A stretch of 64,000 nt of DNA, taken from contig NMRB01000103.1 in the NCBI GenBank assembly GCA_002633025.1, forward strand, positions 193,161 to 257,160, read 5' to 3'. Origin of the DNA: Notospermus geniculatus (Eukaryota > Nemertea > Pilidiophora > Heteronemertea > Lineidae). Position numbers and translations under genes: made by a program. Below, piece by piece: positions 53,200-63,890 of this stretch (position 1 is the stretch's first letter; each line of letters begins with the position of its first letter). Below the pieces are notes generated by a model. That model searched no databases. It saw only the letters and a list, made by a program, of their open reading frames with translations, and had not been told where the DNA came from.

Positions 53200-53330
53200 T
53201 ATTCTTACAATATTGCCTGCGGCATTTCCTCCTCGACCACTTCCTCCTCGGCCACGTCCCGGGCGACCTCTGCCACGGCTCCTACCTCACTGAACGGTTT
53301 GTCCATCATCCTAAGAAGAGAGAGGTTGCA
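53200..53330 (-). CDS. RG-rich coding-like piece
   Basis: The minus strand gives 'GRSRGRGRPGRGRGGSGRGG' before 'NAAGNIVRIFHCIF' and a stop. RGG/AT-hook-like text is common at the C-terminus of nucleic-acid-binding proteins. It is only about 40 residues, so weak. Confidence 0.25.
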
Positions 53331-53719
53331 CTTGACAGCAAACAGTTTACAAAGACTGATTGGTACATTAGTGAAAAGATGAATGATGAAAGGGTTGTTG
53401 CTTGAAGAATGGTAATGGTCGCAAAATGCAAAAAAACCACCCCAAAACTAGTGAATCTAATGATGAAGTACTTATAGTACTTATAATGTCACATCATTGT
53501 TAAAACTTAGAAAGAGAACAATAATGAGATCTACAACATGCGTTGAGACAGTCAACAGACCTAGTCAACGAAAATGGAATATCGACAGTGACTGCTGGTT
53601 GTGCCGAAGTTGTAGAACTATTGTTTCATATCAGTGATATGAAACATGGCCATTGGCTTGAAAGTAAAAAGGGCAAAGAGTTCTTAACCTGATTAGAGTT
53701 TGCTTTCGTACGCTAAAAT

Positions 53720-54430
53720 TCAACCATTTCGCAATGTTTTAGACATGTTAGACTGTTTTATTTTAACAAGGTACGGCCCTGCGAAGTCCATCCCAGTTTT
53801 GGCAAAGGCTCTCAATGGTAGACTAAATCTGAAACTAGGCAGTGGCGCCATCATCTGATGAGTTGGTGTAACTTTGTTTATCTTACACCTCATACATGCG
53901 TGTTCCACCTTTCTCACTTCTGTTATCCTGATAATCCAATATTTCTTTCTCAGCTGAACAATCGTGGCGTCCATTCCAACTTGGTAACCTATTTTCTGGT
54001 GGACTTCCTGAGTGACGAGTCGACTAACTGTATGCTTCCTGGGCAGGACGACTTGAACCTTTTCAGATGCTGTCAAGTATCTCACGTTTTCAAGTCGTGA
54101 CCGCAGTCTCAGCAAACCATAAGGGTGGGAGATTGCTCCTCCTGGGTAAAGCATTCCCTTCTTTGAGTGCTTTTATCTCCGCTCCAAATTCCTCCCTCTG
54201 TGCTATGCGTAAGATGCATTTCTTTGCTTCTTGACATTCCTCTTCAGTCAACTCACCAGTCCATGATCATAGTCCGATTCGCAGAGATCTCTTTAATAAC
54301 CATGCTGCTATCCTTGATAGAGCTGCTCCAGCGAGACGTCATCTGCGATACGCCATCACGAGGGGCGGCAGATCAACTTGACCCACCAGATGAACTGGCC
54401 TCACCAGGTCCAATCCATTTCACCGGGGGA
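53720..54430 (-). pseudogene. BEL/Pao-type retrotransposon integrase region
   Basis: From 54430: 'SRIAAWLLKRSLR', 'EECQEAKKCILRIAQREEFG' and 'AEIKALKEG', and after a shift near 54150 'GLLRLRSRLENVRYL', 'VVLPRKHTVSRLVTQEVHQK', 'LRKKYWI', 'HACMRCK', 'MMAPLPSFRFS' and 'FAKTGMDFAGPYLVK'. This is the integrase zinc-binding region and the start of the catalytic core (first Asp in GMDFAGP) of BEL/Pao elements. The zinc-binding His expected in 'KIGH' is Tyr here. The rest of the core is missing after 53720. Confidence 0.8.
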
Positions 54431-54439
54431 GAACAAAAT

Positions 54440-54720
54440 ATTGTTCATGCTTTGTGTCGAAACAGCTGATGCTGGGCCCGAAGAGAACCTGGTGTATTTT
54501 TATTGTGGTGTGATTGTGCATGACCTTCAGAAGCCTGATGATCCGTGGATTAAACACTCCATTAGGAGCCTTTACTGTGACTATATGACTAACTTGTAAA
54601 AAAGGACAGGAATATCTCAAGACCATCATAGACATGTACCTTGATGGTGACACTGACGCTGTGGATAAGGCAATTGAGGCTGCGAGCAAAACTCGAACAG
54701 TCATTGGTACCAGACGCAGG
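54440..54720 (+). CDS. Plus-strand coding-like piece, unrecognised
   Basis: Plus-strand frames give 'LFMLCVETADAGPEENLVYF', 'YCGVIVHDLQKPDDPWIKHS' and 'QEYLKTIIDMYLDGDTDAVD' with 'KAIEAASKTRTVIG', separated by one stop near 54597. It is one of the few plus-strand pieces with protein-like composition. No family recognised. Confidence 0.3.
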
Positions 54721-55370
54721 AATAATTGTTACAACGTCAAACATTCGTGAAGCTGCTGCCACTTGGGCAACTGGTACAAGTTGTGGTGCGAATTCTGGGG
54801 CGCATGGTTCGTATGATAGTCTGCATTTATCATCCGCCAGTTCATCCATTACTCAGAATGCTGCAGTACCAAGGTCAACAGGACCCAAATCTAAGTTTAG
54901 GGAACTAAGTGTACCTAAGAGACAAGCCCAAGCGAAGGAGGTAGGAGCGAGGCTTGATTGTGAGTACGCTCAGCTGTGTTCTAGTGTTCTAGGAAGAAGA
55001 GGATATCTTCATGACTCTGGATCCTTATTTCAATCATCTGCCGAGCCGCTCTGTTCACGCACCTCTCCAGTCTCCTCTCATCATCTTCGATTCTTAATAT
55101 CACTTGTTGACTCCATCGCAGCACCCTGTAGACCTTTAGCAGTGTGAGATTACTCATGGTGGACGCTTCGATCTTGAATGTTGATGAATCTTTTCCTGAT
55201 AAAGTAACTTAGAAAAGAAAGAAATGTGCCGAGTTTAAGAGTCTCCTCAGGTCTTTCATTACCCCAGTCTTTATGATTCCTTCTGTTCTTTTGACTGCTG
55301 CAATAATGCTTTGGTTTTCATTTTTAATGTTTTCTAGTTTTGGGAGACAATAACGGGAAGTATCTGTCCG
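54721..55370. other. No recognised gene
   Basis: The long plus frame at 54641-55147 has no motif and overlaps the piece above in another frame. Confidence 0.3.
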
Positions 55371-55371
55371 A

Positions 55372-55692
55372 TCATCTCAAAACACTGTAAGCAAAGTGAA
55401 TTCGGCAGAAGCAAAACAAGAGTCGCGGAAATCGTGGTGTTCTGACAAAAATAGGCAAATGAATGGTTAGAAAATATCTAGCATTATGGGACCAACGAAT
55501 GGGATCATCTTCATCTGACATATCGTCGCTTTCTGTTCCACCATCGGATTCCTCTGCTGTTCCCTGTGGGTGTACCGTTTCTGGTGCTTCTGAAGCTTCC
55601 AGCAAATTCTTGAAGTTGCCAATCTCCTTTGTCATCGAATTCCCCTGCAAGAAGAGATACCGGTACATCCTTTGATCCGAACATATGTGCAA
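55372..55692 (-). CDS. Acidic N-terminus, possibly of a Myb/SANT-like protein
   Basis: The frame contains 'MTKEIGNFKNLLEASEAPET', the acidic 'GTESDDMSDEDD' and 'PIRWSHNARYFLTI'. The W-S-H-N-A phrase after an acidic stretch resembles the start of a Myb/SANT-like helix as in transposon-derived or trihelix proteins. The helix-turn-helix itself is not seen. Confidence 0.3.
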   Translation of the reverse strand: MHICSDQRMYRYLFLQGNSMTKEIGNFKNLLEASEAPETVHPQGTAEESDGGTESDDMSDEDDPIRWSHNARYFLTIHLPIFVRTPRFPRLLFCFCRIHFAYSVLR

Positions 55693-55699
55693 TAAGTGT

Positions 55700-56010
55700 C
55701 ACACTGCAGAAACGAACAGGGACGAACCCCACCTGCTTTTTTTCAAAATTGCCTAAATTTGTTATTTTATGTTCTAATCAGTCTTCCAACATGTCTTCTT
55801 GTCTGTCTGTTCCTCAATCATTTATGCATGTCAACTATTTCTAACCTTTCAGTTAATCGCCGCCAGTGTGTTTGCTTCCTGAACGAACAGTGATTCACTG
55901 TTTTAGAGCTTGATGATAAAACTCTCCATCAATACCCTCGAAGCCGGCAATTTAACACGAGTTAAATAAACACATTATTTGAATGTCAGAGGGACGGATT
56001 TATTTTTTGT
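55700..56010. other. No recognised gene
   Basis: Nothing supported. Confidence 0.3.
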
Positions 56011-56015
56011 ACACG

Positions 56016-56112
56016 CTAATATTAAAGCTTGATGACCACCCAGGAGCATAATTTGATGACGCGATGAAGCTAATATTAAAGCTAGATGACCACCCAGGAG
56101 CATAATTTGTTG
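56016..56112. repeat. Direct repeat of about 43 bp, two copies
   Basis: GCTAATATTAAAGCT-GATGAC with 'CACCCAGGAGCATAATTTG' at about 56016 and 56070. Confidence 0.85.
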
Positions 56113-57450
56113 CACTGGTACCAGTAGGTCATGTAGGCAGCCTATCTCGGGCACGAAGTATCTATTTGCAGCCTCTCGGGTATACTACATGCTGTCACTT
56201 TCTCGTTAATTTTATCACTAGGAGTTGTTTCGGAGTTTTTCTAAAGGTTATTCGGGAGATGGCGATCCACATTGGAATGTTATAGGTAGGTGCCTACCCT
56301 AGTGTGGACGGCAGTCGATGCGACAATGCACCTTCGCTATCGCGGAAACAGTCATGACGGTTTCGCCAAAAGTCTTTAATATGTTTAGGTCCCACAAACA
56401 CACAGGGCCTACTATTAGTGCAGATAGAGTGAATTCTAGGTATCTCATAGCATAAATAAAAAATTCTATCTTTTCGAAATTGGACTACAGTTCGGTGTAC
56501 CAAGTTCGCCGGTTCGGCGCGTTCGGCGTTTTCGAACTGCCGCACTAAACTTGTATTCCTAAACATTTCGTACACATTTGGCTAATTTGTAGTTACGATG
56601 ATAAGCTTCATGATGTTTTCATTTATTCACAATTGTTGTTCGTCCGTGATGTTATGGTTACGCATTCGCGGCCGGAATATCACGATGAAGTCGATGCATC
56701 ACGGTGGACAGGTAGTAGTCGCTGGAATTTCATCCTTGATTTTTAGATTTAACGCTGATATATATTGTTCAAAGGCACATTCATTTTCTGCACACAACAA
56801 TCCTGTGTCCTTCCTGATAATTTCTGCGATAATGGAATTTCTTAACTTCTTTTGTCGCTGCTGCTGCTAGTGCTGACTTTGGTGTTAGGTAGCTCAAGCC
56901 AGTGATTGTAAAGGTAGGTGGAACGTTGGAGCATGCTCCATCTGATGAAGTTACTTGGGGCCAACTCAAAGGAGAAGGTGCTGGTGTTCACTTCTTGCTT
57001 CAGTTGTGCAACTTACAAGTTTCGACCAATGCACTCAATGTTTTGATGCATTTTTTTGCGTCAACTCGGCCAAGACTTCAGGCAGTCCTACAATGAGAAA
57101 AAAGGTGTTAAGAGCAATACATTTGAGTTCCAGTTTTAATTTCTAGGCGTGAGGCTATTTCGAAAAAGTTGAAAACACTGGTTCGAAATCTGTATATTAA
57201 TGCTTCCAATAGAATCACTCACTCCTTTGTTATAGGAGAATGACTTTTTATAAGCAGTCTTCAGAAAAGTTCTGGCCACATAGGCCCACTATGGACTGTA
57301 TGAGCCAGAGCTATAAACTTCCCACTTGGGATGAAGCCAATGTCAAGTGCCCACTTCATCTTTTCAAGGGGGCTGGGAAAAGATGAAGTCACTTCGATGT
57401 AATTTTGAGACAGCCCCTAATTGACATGATTGAGTAAAATGGCACACATA
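56113..57450. other. No firm gene
   Basis: A minus frame at 56781-56969 (TITGLSYLTPKSALAAAATK, EVKKFHYRRNYQEGHRIV) looks protein-like but is unassigned. Other frames are weaker. Confidence 0.25.
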
Positions 57451-57452
57451 CC

Positions 57453-57600
57453 GGTACGCATCTTTCCCATGGCATAGTATATCGCTGCAACCAACAGGCT
57501 GGCGCCTACCATTAAAATGGCGGGGGCAAGTTTGTTACTTCCTGATGAACTGCTAATGGACATGTCTGTCATATCAGATGCTTTCATACTGACCGAATTT
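57453..57600 (-). CDS. Candidate first exon with a membrane helix
   Basis: A Met at about 57590 opens 'MKASDMTDMSISSSSGSNKL' followed by the hydrophobic 'APAILMVGASLLVAAIYYAM' and 'GKMRT', and a donor-like G/GTATGTG at 57452. The frame is open further upstream to 57743. A single N-terminal membrane anchor is visible. No family recognised. It could be a real host exon. Confidence 0.35.
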
Positions 57601-58094
57601 GCCCCGCATTCTATCAAATGTGGCAGGACCACCACACCACCCAGGAGACCGGAACAAGAGTGCTGGAACGGCGAAGCCGTCCACTGTTTAAGCAGAAAGG
57701 TTGTGAAAGAGTAAAATGGTGGCAACGAAGTTACGACAACCATGGACGCAATTGGTCGATTTTAAACCGTGGCCAAGAGTTTTTCCAATAATCAAGGGCA
57801 CTCACCGGTGATAACTTCGTGGAATTCTAATTCTGAACAACGCCAGCCTCCCTGATGATCGGCAGTAAGACGACATCTGCACACACATATTACAAATTAC
57901 ATCCTATTTAAATATTTAGCTAGCAGATTATCAATTCATACTTCAGACTAAGTCAACAAGCTTCATGCTTTTTCTCAAATCTAACGTGCAGTCTTTCAAA
58001 CATTTAGCATAAATCTGCTGCAGGCTCAGACTGTGAAACATCTAACTGCCCTCTAACAGGCAAATCTAAGACACAGAGCACGTATAATCTATAT

Positions 58095-58335
58095 GTGCAC
58101 ATAAAGTTTCGGCCCGATTGGACGTCCAATATGGCCACCAGCTGGCATAACCTGAAAATCATCAAAGTGCTATAACTCAGGAATGACTTGACCAAGAGTG
58201 CTCAAATGTGCTATGTGGCTCCCTCTAAGTGACCTGTTTGTGCATGTGAAATCTCTGCCCGATTGGACATCCAATATGGCCGCCAGGTGGCATAACCCCA
58301 ACGCAAATCATCAAAGTTCTGTAACTCGGGTCAGA
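58095..58335 (+). repeat. 145-bp-module repeat, two modules
   Basis: CAATATGGCCACCAGCTGGC starts at 58127 and CAATATGGCCGCCAGGTGGC at 58272, 145 bp apart. There is no head or tail, so it is an internal fragment. Confidence 0.8.
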
Positions 58336-58820
58336 CAAATTGGCAAATTATTTGCAGAAACAATCTCATCTTTTTTCGAGTGGACGCATTTTATTTGTAC
58401 GTGATTTTCATGCAGATTTTGGGCAAATAACGACAAAAAGAGGTCTTCTGCTGCCCCAGAGAGGCTTTTGCCCCCCCCCACAGGACCAAAAAGCTAAATA
58501 CGGCCCTGGGGCAAACAAGTTACCAAACCATCTGGCGAAGCGCCGATGAATATATTGTTCTTGACAATGAACAACCCAGACACCTGATACTTGAAAATCT
58601 TCACGGAAACACTTTATGGCATCTTGCTCGTGTTGAATCTCAAATCAAATACCATCAGTATTGGTTAAATCAAGCGGTTCATGACCAAGAATGCATGCTA
58701 TTCTTCATGACAGTACCCCTCACTTCTCTAAAATATCTCTTCATTCCATCGTGCCCTTCCTTGCCATCAAGGTGAGTGCCGTCGACATACAAAATACAAA
58801 CTAACTGCGAGCTTCAGTCC

Positions 58821-59500
58821 TCAGGTTGTCAAAATACCAAAAAGGGGTGAATTCCTTAATTTCCATGGATAAAATATGACTATTTGCCTGTTGAACACGG
58901 GTATTCTGTGATGTTTGGCAATGGGAACAGAGTAATTGGCATCTTTTATGTCTATTGTCGCCATATAACAGCCTTCTGTCATCATGGCTGTTGCTGTATG
59001 CAGCGATTCCATCTTAAAATGCCGATATTCTACATGTTTATTCAAATTTTAAGATTTAATATTTTGTGGTATGTGCCATCCTTTTTTGGCTTCAAGAAAA
59101 TGGGTGAAATATATTCATTTTGCTCTGTTGAACATGGAGTGACTACACCCTTCTTCAATAGTTTCGTAATTTCAGCATCAGCCACTGTACCCTCCTCGGG
59201 AGTGAAGCGTGTCTATTTGGCATATTTGGGTTTGTTACGCTGATTTGGGTTGTGAGTGAACTCAATCTTATACCCAGAAATGGCGTCAAGGATAGCTGGG
59301 TCAGAAGTATACTTTTCCCAGTTACCTCTAAAATCAGTTACACGACCGGCTTCAAAATTGTTGATGGCTTCGGTTGACTGGTCTATGGTCTTTTGTATAA
59401 ACTGTTCATGCAGCTCATGCCGAGAAGGATTATCAACACTCACACATTGTGTTTCTGGTCTTGAAGAGGGTTTGGATGACCCTACTTCTTGTCCCCGCTC
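58821..59500 (-). pseudogene. DIRS-like reverse transcriptase, N-terminal half
   Basis: From about 59500 the minus strand gives 'NFEAGRVTDFRGNWEKYTSD' and 'GYKIEFTHNPNQRNKPKYAK', then 'FTPEEGTVADAEITKLLKKG', 'YISPIFLKPKKDGTYHKILN', 'LKNLNKHVEYRHFKMESLHT' and 'ATIDIKDANYSVPIAKHH'. This is the fingers and first part of the palm of a reverse transcriptase of the DIRS style. The Asp in DIKDA is the first metal ligand, and canonical DAY is DAN here. One stop lies near 59213. Downstream (58800) a degraded 'LYVDG' may be the catalytic YxDD box. Confidence 0.75.
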
Positions 59501-59950
59501 TCCGGGTACTTTTTCCACTGTTTCCAGGGCTTCCGTCCTCCCCTGCCTCGGCTGTAGTTGTAGTTTTGCTTTCGACTGTAGCCCCCGCCATTTCCGTATC
59601 GCGGGTAACGTGGCCCGTTTTTTTACCCATATCGGTCATTGCGATTGTAACTGGCGGCGTCACGGCCGACATCGTCTGCGCGACCTAACTTTTTAAAAGT
59701 TTTTTCAATGTTGTCGCCGAATAAATTTGATCAGTGTCAGAGGGAGACTCTCGTAGGCCAAGGCTGCGTATTCCGTTTCAGTCCCGGCTTCAACAAATCT
59801 CTGCGTCTCATCGACAGTTTCCGTAGCACTGGTTCACTTGCACCCTCACTGAGGTCCAGTTTATTGTCCCCCGCAGTCGACAGACTGCATGGGGACTTAC
59901 AAACGGGTCTCGTCCGTCGTCCACAACACCAACCTCGACATACGGTTACC
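59430..59950 (-). pseudogene. DIRS-like gag, C-terminal part
   Basis: Encodes 'NKLDLSEGASEPVLRKLSMR', 'RRDLLKPGLKRNTQP' and, in the next frame, 'NLFGDNIEKTFKKLGRADDV', then an RG/Tyr-rich tail (NDRYG, PRYPRYGNGGGYSRKQNYNY). This is the usual end of DIRS gag (MRRRdLlKPdLn ... LFGDnieK). It runs into the RT region without a large gap. Its N-terminal half lies at 60718-61422. Confidence 0.65.
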
Positions 59951-59952
59951 AC

Positions 59953-60717
59953 TTACACAGTGTGCACTGTACTCATCATACACAACATGCCGCCTGGAAA
60001 CGAGGTCAAGCTCCAGATTTGTTCGTCGATTTAGCAAAGAATGTGACCTTAATTAAATATAATCTCTGCCTCAATAGTTGAACTGTAAACAGAACAATAA
60101 ACGAAAACATTACCAGTGTTTTTGTTGCACTTTTAACTTCCAACTTATACACGACGACAACCAAATTGCAATGTCGCGAACTGCCGTAAAGCAGTCGTCT
60201 GACCTCACACGACAGGTTGTTCATCGTGATGCACATCATCCATGTCATCATCATCATGCATGTTACCTGTAGTACAGGCTGCACACGAGACACACGTCAT
60301 GCACGGGTGCTGTTGAATACATTCTCATAATCAAGGAGTAACTCCGGATTGTTATGCATGGCAGTGGATAGGCCTAGGCCTAGGCAAGACAACAAATTTG
60401 CTGACATAAAATAGGTCCAGCAATCTGGACATGATGGATGGCTTTTGCCATTGGCAGACGCAAAAACCCACCCACTCACTCAAGGCATGTAAGGTAGCCT
60501 AGGGGGATAGCGGCCTAGGCCTAGGCCTAGTCATTCGGCGAAATCCTCCTCAATCTACTCTTCACTCAACACCCCAATCATAGACCTACATGTGCACAAT
60601 TCCCTGTACCATGCATACAGTGACCACCACCTCACGTAAGTGCTCCCAGATAACCTTCATGCCACCCCTCCAAACCAAGCACCTGCGGCGGGGGACACAG
60701 CTTCTCTGATGCCTTGT
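59953..60717. other. Probable insertion splitting the gag ORF
   Basis: About 765 bp separate the two gag halves. The stretch includes GGCCTAGGCCTAGG words (60365-60380, 60510-60525) and no recognised gene. Its ends do not show an obvious inverted repeat to me. Confidence 0.4.
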
Positions 60718-61422
60718 TCACATCTCGGGTAGTTCGGCTACTGCAGTGGCTGCCTTAATCAGATCTTTTTGGCAGTACAAAATGCTCTTGTCCTGCGCCT
60801 TTAGTTCCTTGCCCAGTTGTCGTTTGATATTTGGGTTTATCTGCGGGACGCACAGAGCTTTACAATTTGCAGGTTTAAGGTACTTTGCCTGCTGATCTTT
60901 AATCATTCCTATTGCAGTTGGCTCAGTATACCTCTGCTTAATAATCTTGACTAAAGACCGCTCCAGCTTTGGGCCGCATTTCTCCTTCTCACCCAGCTCT
61001 TTGGCTATTTTGGTGAGAAGTTTGTCAGATTTGTCTTTACCATCTGACGACTCATTCCTTTCATAATCTGACGAGGCATTATCGTGGGAAGCATCGACAT
61101 CAGAGGTGCCACTACTGCTATCCAGCAGATAACTTTTGTCGTCGTCACCATCCTCGCTGTCGCTGACGTCATGAGAGGCCTTGGCTCTTTTGGCTGCTGA
61201 CGGCCCTTCCCCGTCTTTTCCCTCGACTTTTGCGAGGCGTTTCGAAATTCCCTCTAAGGATGCCTGCATACCCTCAAGCACCTTACTAAGGGCGCCCCGG
61301 GATTCAGAGGAATCTCTGGTGTCCTTATCCTTATTGGTATCCTTATCCTTATTGGTATCATCCATCTCGTAATCCAGCAAGAGTTCGTCGTCTGTCATTA
61401 ATAGAATCACAGCACCGAACAA
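60718..61422 (-). CDS. DIRS-like gag, N-terminal part
   Basis: An open frame of 234 codons has 'DDELLLDYEMDDTNKDKDTN', a coiled part (SKVLEGMQASLEGISKRLAK), an acidic middle, and then 'LGEKEKCGPKLERSLVKIIK', 'YLKPANCKALCVPQINPNIK' and 'CQKDLIKAATAVAELPEM'. The block 'RPxNC..l.vPxvNpxI' is the hallmark of DIRS-type gag-like proteins. Methionines at 61422 and 61395 are both possible starts. The frame ends where the presumed insertion begins. Confidence 0.7.
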   Translation of the reverse strand: MFGAVILLMTDDELLLDYEMDDTNKDKDTNKDKDTRDSSESRGALSKVLEGMQASLEGISKRLAKVEGKDGEGPSAAKRAKASHDVSDSEDGDDDKSYLLDSSSGTSDVDASHDNASSDYERNESSDGKDKSDKLLTKIAKELGEKEKCGPKLERSLVKIIKQRYTEPTAIGMIKDQQAKYLKPANCKALCVPQINPNIKRQLGKELKAQDKSILYCQKDLIKAATAVAELPEM

Positions 61423-61689
61423 TAGTACTCCAAGTCCAAGGACAAAGAAGCAGGAAAAATTCCAATATCGGGTTCACGAGTGTCGAATAAAAACCGTCTG
61501 CTCAGGAGCATCCCCAGTGTCACGGAGCTAGTGGGCGTGATCACGGAGTGACGTGATTATGAGATGATTAAACAGAATCAAGAGGGAGACAGCAGTCGTA
61601 AATCAGGAACGAAATGTCGACTGCAAGGTGGTCTAACTGTAGGCCTACAGGTGGTGTGACTGGTTGGCGTACTTGTGTCGCTGTTGTCT

Positions 61690-61905
61690 TCGTCTGTGGT
61701 GGTGCTTGCGTTGTAGGGTTTGATGTTGTGCATTTTGTGGGCTGTCTTCAGAACCTTTTCTCCCTTTTCGAGTAGAACTGAATTCCCTCTGATGGAGGCG
61801 ATCTTGAATGGCCCCTGCCCTTCCAGCTTGGCTTGAGGCCCTACCCTTCCGTTCCTTTTTGGCATAATTGTACAGCAGGCCCTTTCTCAAATTTAAGGCA
61901 CCAAT
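61690..61905 (-). pseudogene. Ty3/gypsy integrase C-terminal tail
   Basis: Encodes 'NLRKGLLYNYAKKERKG', then in the next frame 'GRVGPQAKLEGQGPFKIASI' and 'VLKTAHKMHNIKPYN'. The run KxG.x.L..xx.GPfxI..I...vxL......LK..h...LKPY is the C-terminal integrase fold of gypsy-type elements. Only this tail is present. It lies between the gag at 61.4 kb and the helicase fragment. Confidence 0.65.
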
Positions 61906-61994
61906 AAGGTAGGCCTAATACTAAATGTCCTGAATCAACGAATCCGGAAAAAGAGAGATAATATCTCCACCAATGAGTTCTTTACCCTTGTGTT

Positions 61995-62880
61995 TTACAA
62001 TTTTCTGGTAGTCCAGCAAAGAAGTTTCACGTTCATGCGTTGTTCCTCGGTGCTTCTTCGCTGAATGGCATCTGACAATTCACTTTCATCCAATGGAGTC
62101 CACAAAATGAATTCTGGGGCATACCTCGACTTGCAGTCATCCTCTCCACAGTCACAAGTGTCTGCACAATTGTCACAACAGTACTGGGCTACAGTGCTCT
62201 TTTCTAATGACCTAGCATAATTATTATCAATCAGATTCACCCGCCTGCACTCACTCTCACTCACATAACTCGTCATTCTCGGTCTACTTTCTTCGTCTGT
62301 CGTCTGTGGTACAGCAAGATGATGGACCTGAGATTGAGAACCATCCCTCCCAGCACGGCCTAATTGCTGGAGGAAAGTATCCACATCATGAGGAGGACCA
62401 TAACAACGGTGTTCAGGCAAGAAAAATTAACTCCCATTCCAGCGGCATTGGTGCATACTAGAACACGAATTTTTCCGTAAGGCAAGGCCATGTCCTCCCG
62501 AATTAATGCTTTCACTTCTTCCGGTGTTTTTGAATGGTACAGTTCGACTAAACCGTCATGATCATGGTGATGATCCCTGAAAACATGGTAGATTTTCTCT
62601 GCACCTAGGATTGTCCAACAGGAAATCAAATGTCTGTCCATTTCCAGACATACATTTTGCCAAAAAATATCCGAATGTTTCCCGGAATGAATGGGTTGCC
62701 TTCACGCTCCTCACACTCAGCATTATATTATTTGGACGTTCAGGACTGTCCACCATGTTAGTCGGTTGTGGTGCACCACTTCCCGTTCCTTGGTTACCTC
62801 GTGCTCTATCCTGTAGACTACCTCTCATTTTCATCCAAGTCATTATTACCTTCACTGTTTTCTTAAATTTTACCTGAATT
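61995..62880 (-). pseudogene. RecQ-like helicase, C-terminal half
   Basis: From 62880: 'ERPNNIMLSVRSVKATHSFR', 'CREKIYHVFR', 'LVELYHSKTPEEVKALIRED', 'IRVLVCTNAAGMGVNFSCLN' and 'YGPPHDVDTFLQQLGRAGRD' (motif VI, with the QxxGRAGRDG arginines). Then come a His-Leu strand and a Cys cluster 'YCCDNCADTCDCGEDDCKS'. Frame changes near 62590 and 62405 break it. This kind of RecQ-like gene with a terminal Cys cluster is multiplied in invertebrate genomes. The N-terminal half with Walker A is not adjacent. The exon at 51547-51705 is from another copy. Confidence 0.75.
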
Positions 62881-63115
62881 GATCTTGTCTGCCGTTGGCC
62901 GAAGGGTGCCGAAGAGGTCACTCCATACCTTGGTGGTCATACCATCCCACAGGTATGGGTGGCATTTCATTTCTAACTTCAGCTGGGTCAAAGGCCACAT
63001 CCTGGTGTAGTACAGTTGAAATTTGGCCATGGTGACCACCAATTTCCTGACGTTCTCTACTGTAGGCATAAGGCGGCAATTGAATATTGCCAGGATGTTT
63101 AGTGTCTTGCTTCGA
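62863..63115 (-). CDS. Unrecognised frame upstream of the helicase
   Basis: 'LNILAIFNCRLMPTVENVRK' and 'WSDLFGTLRPTADKI' give a helical pattern similar to a repeat segment I have seen before HECT-like ends in invertebrate G2E3-type proteins (tentative). It could be related to the fragment at 39945-40420. Confidence 0.25.
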
Positions 63116-63119
63116 TGCA

Positions 63120-63890
63120 CTAACTCTTTTAAGCTCAGGTTACTTGACTACCATCTGCAGGAACTGTGAATCTTCCTCAGGAAGGTAACCCAATAAAGAA
63201 TGTAAACTATAAGTCGTTCGATGTGTTAAGTAAGCGAGCAATACTTAGTTCTGTTGAGGGACTGTGAATTTTTTTGACTTTGCTGAGGATTTTTCGAGAG
63301 ACTTGAGTGGAGTTATGGACCTAGGCCTATTGTAGGCCTTGGCCCATGACTATATAGTCTATATATAGATCTGTGGTTCCAGATGTAGCTTTTCTGCTGT
63401 GGTGAATATTGAATAGCTTTTGCTTGGGTGTTACTGTATAAATTTGCAATGTTTACATCTTGGGCTGTTTGAGATATGGCACTACTGTCTGTATGGGGGG
63501 GGGGGGGGGGGTACAAATAGGCNNNNNNNNNNNNNNNNNNNNNNNNNNNNNNNNNNNNNNNNNNNNNNNNNNNNNNNNNNNNNNNNNNNNNNNNNNNNNN
63601 NNNNNNNNNNNNTTTTGTTTCATGATGGTTGTTAGAGGTTTTTGCAATTCATTGGACAGTGAGTGTTAGCTGATAGGAGTATGTAGAACAACAGAATATT
63701 ATTGACAATCATTGAAGTATTTGTAAAATTAGTTGTTTTATTCAATTTGGTTGTACAGTTTTCAACGAGTTACAAAAATAATTGCACTAATAAAGTGAGA
63801 AAAATACCTTAGAAGCAACATTGCATGTAATTTGAGGAACGCTAGTGGGTTAAACTAAGAATGAAATCGTCCTGTTTCTTGGTCATAGAT
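63120..63890. other. No gene; contains an assembly gap (63523-63612)
   Basis: An 18-G run (63493-63511) precedes the 90-N gap closely. The rest shows no frame or repeat copy of note. Confidence 0.6.
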
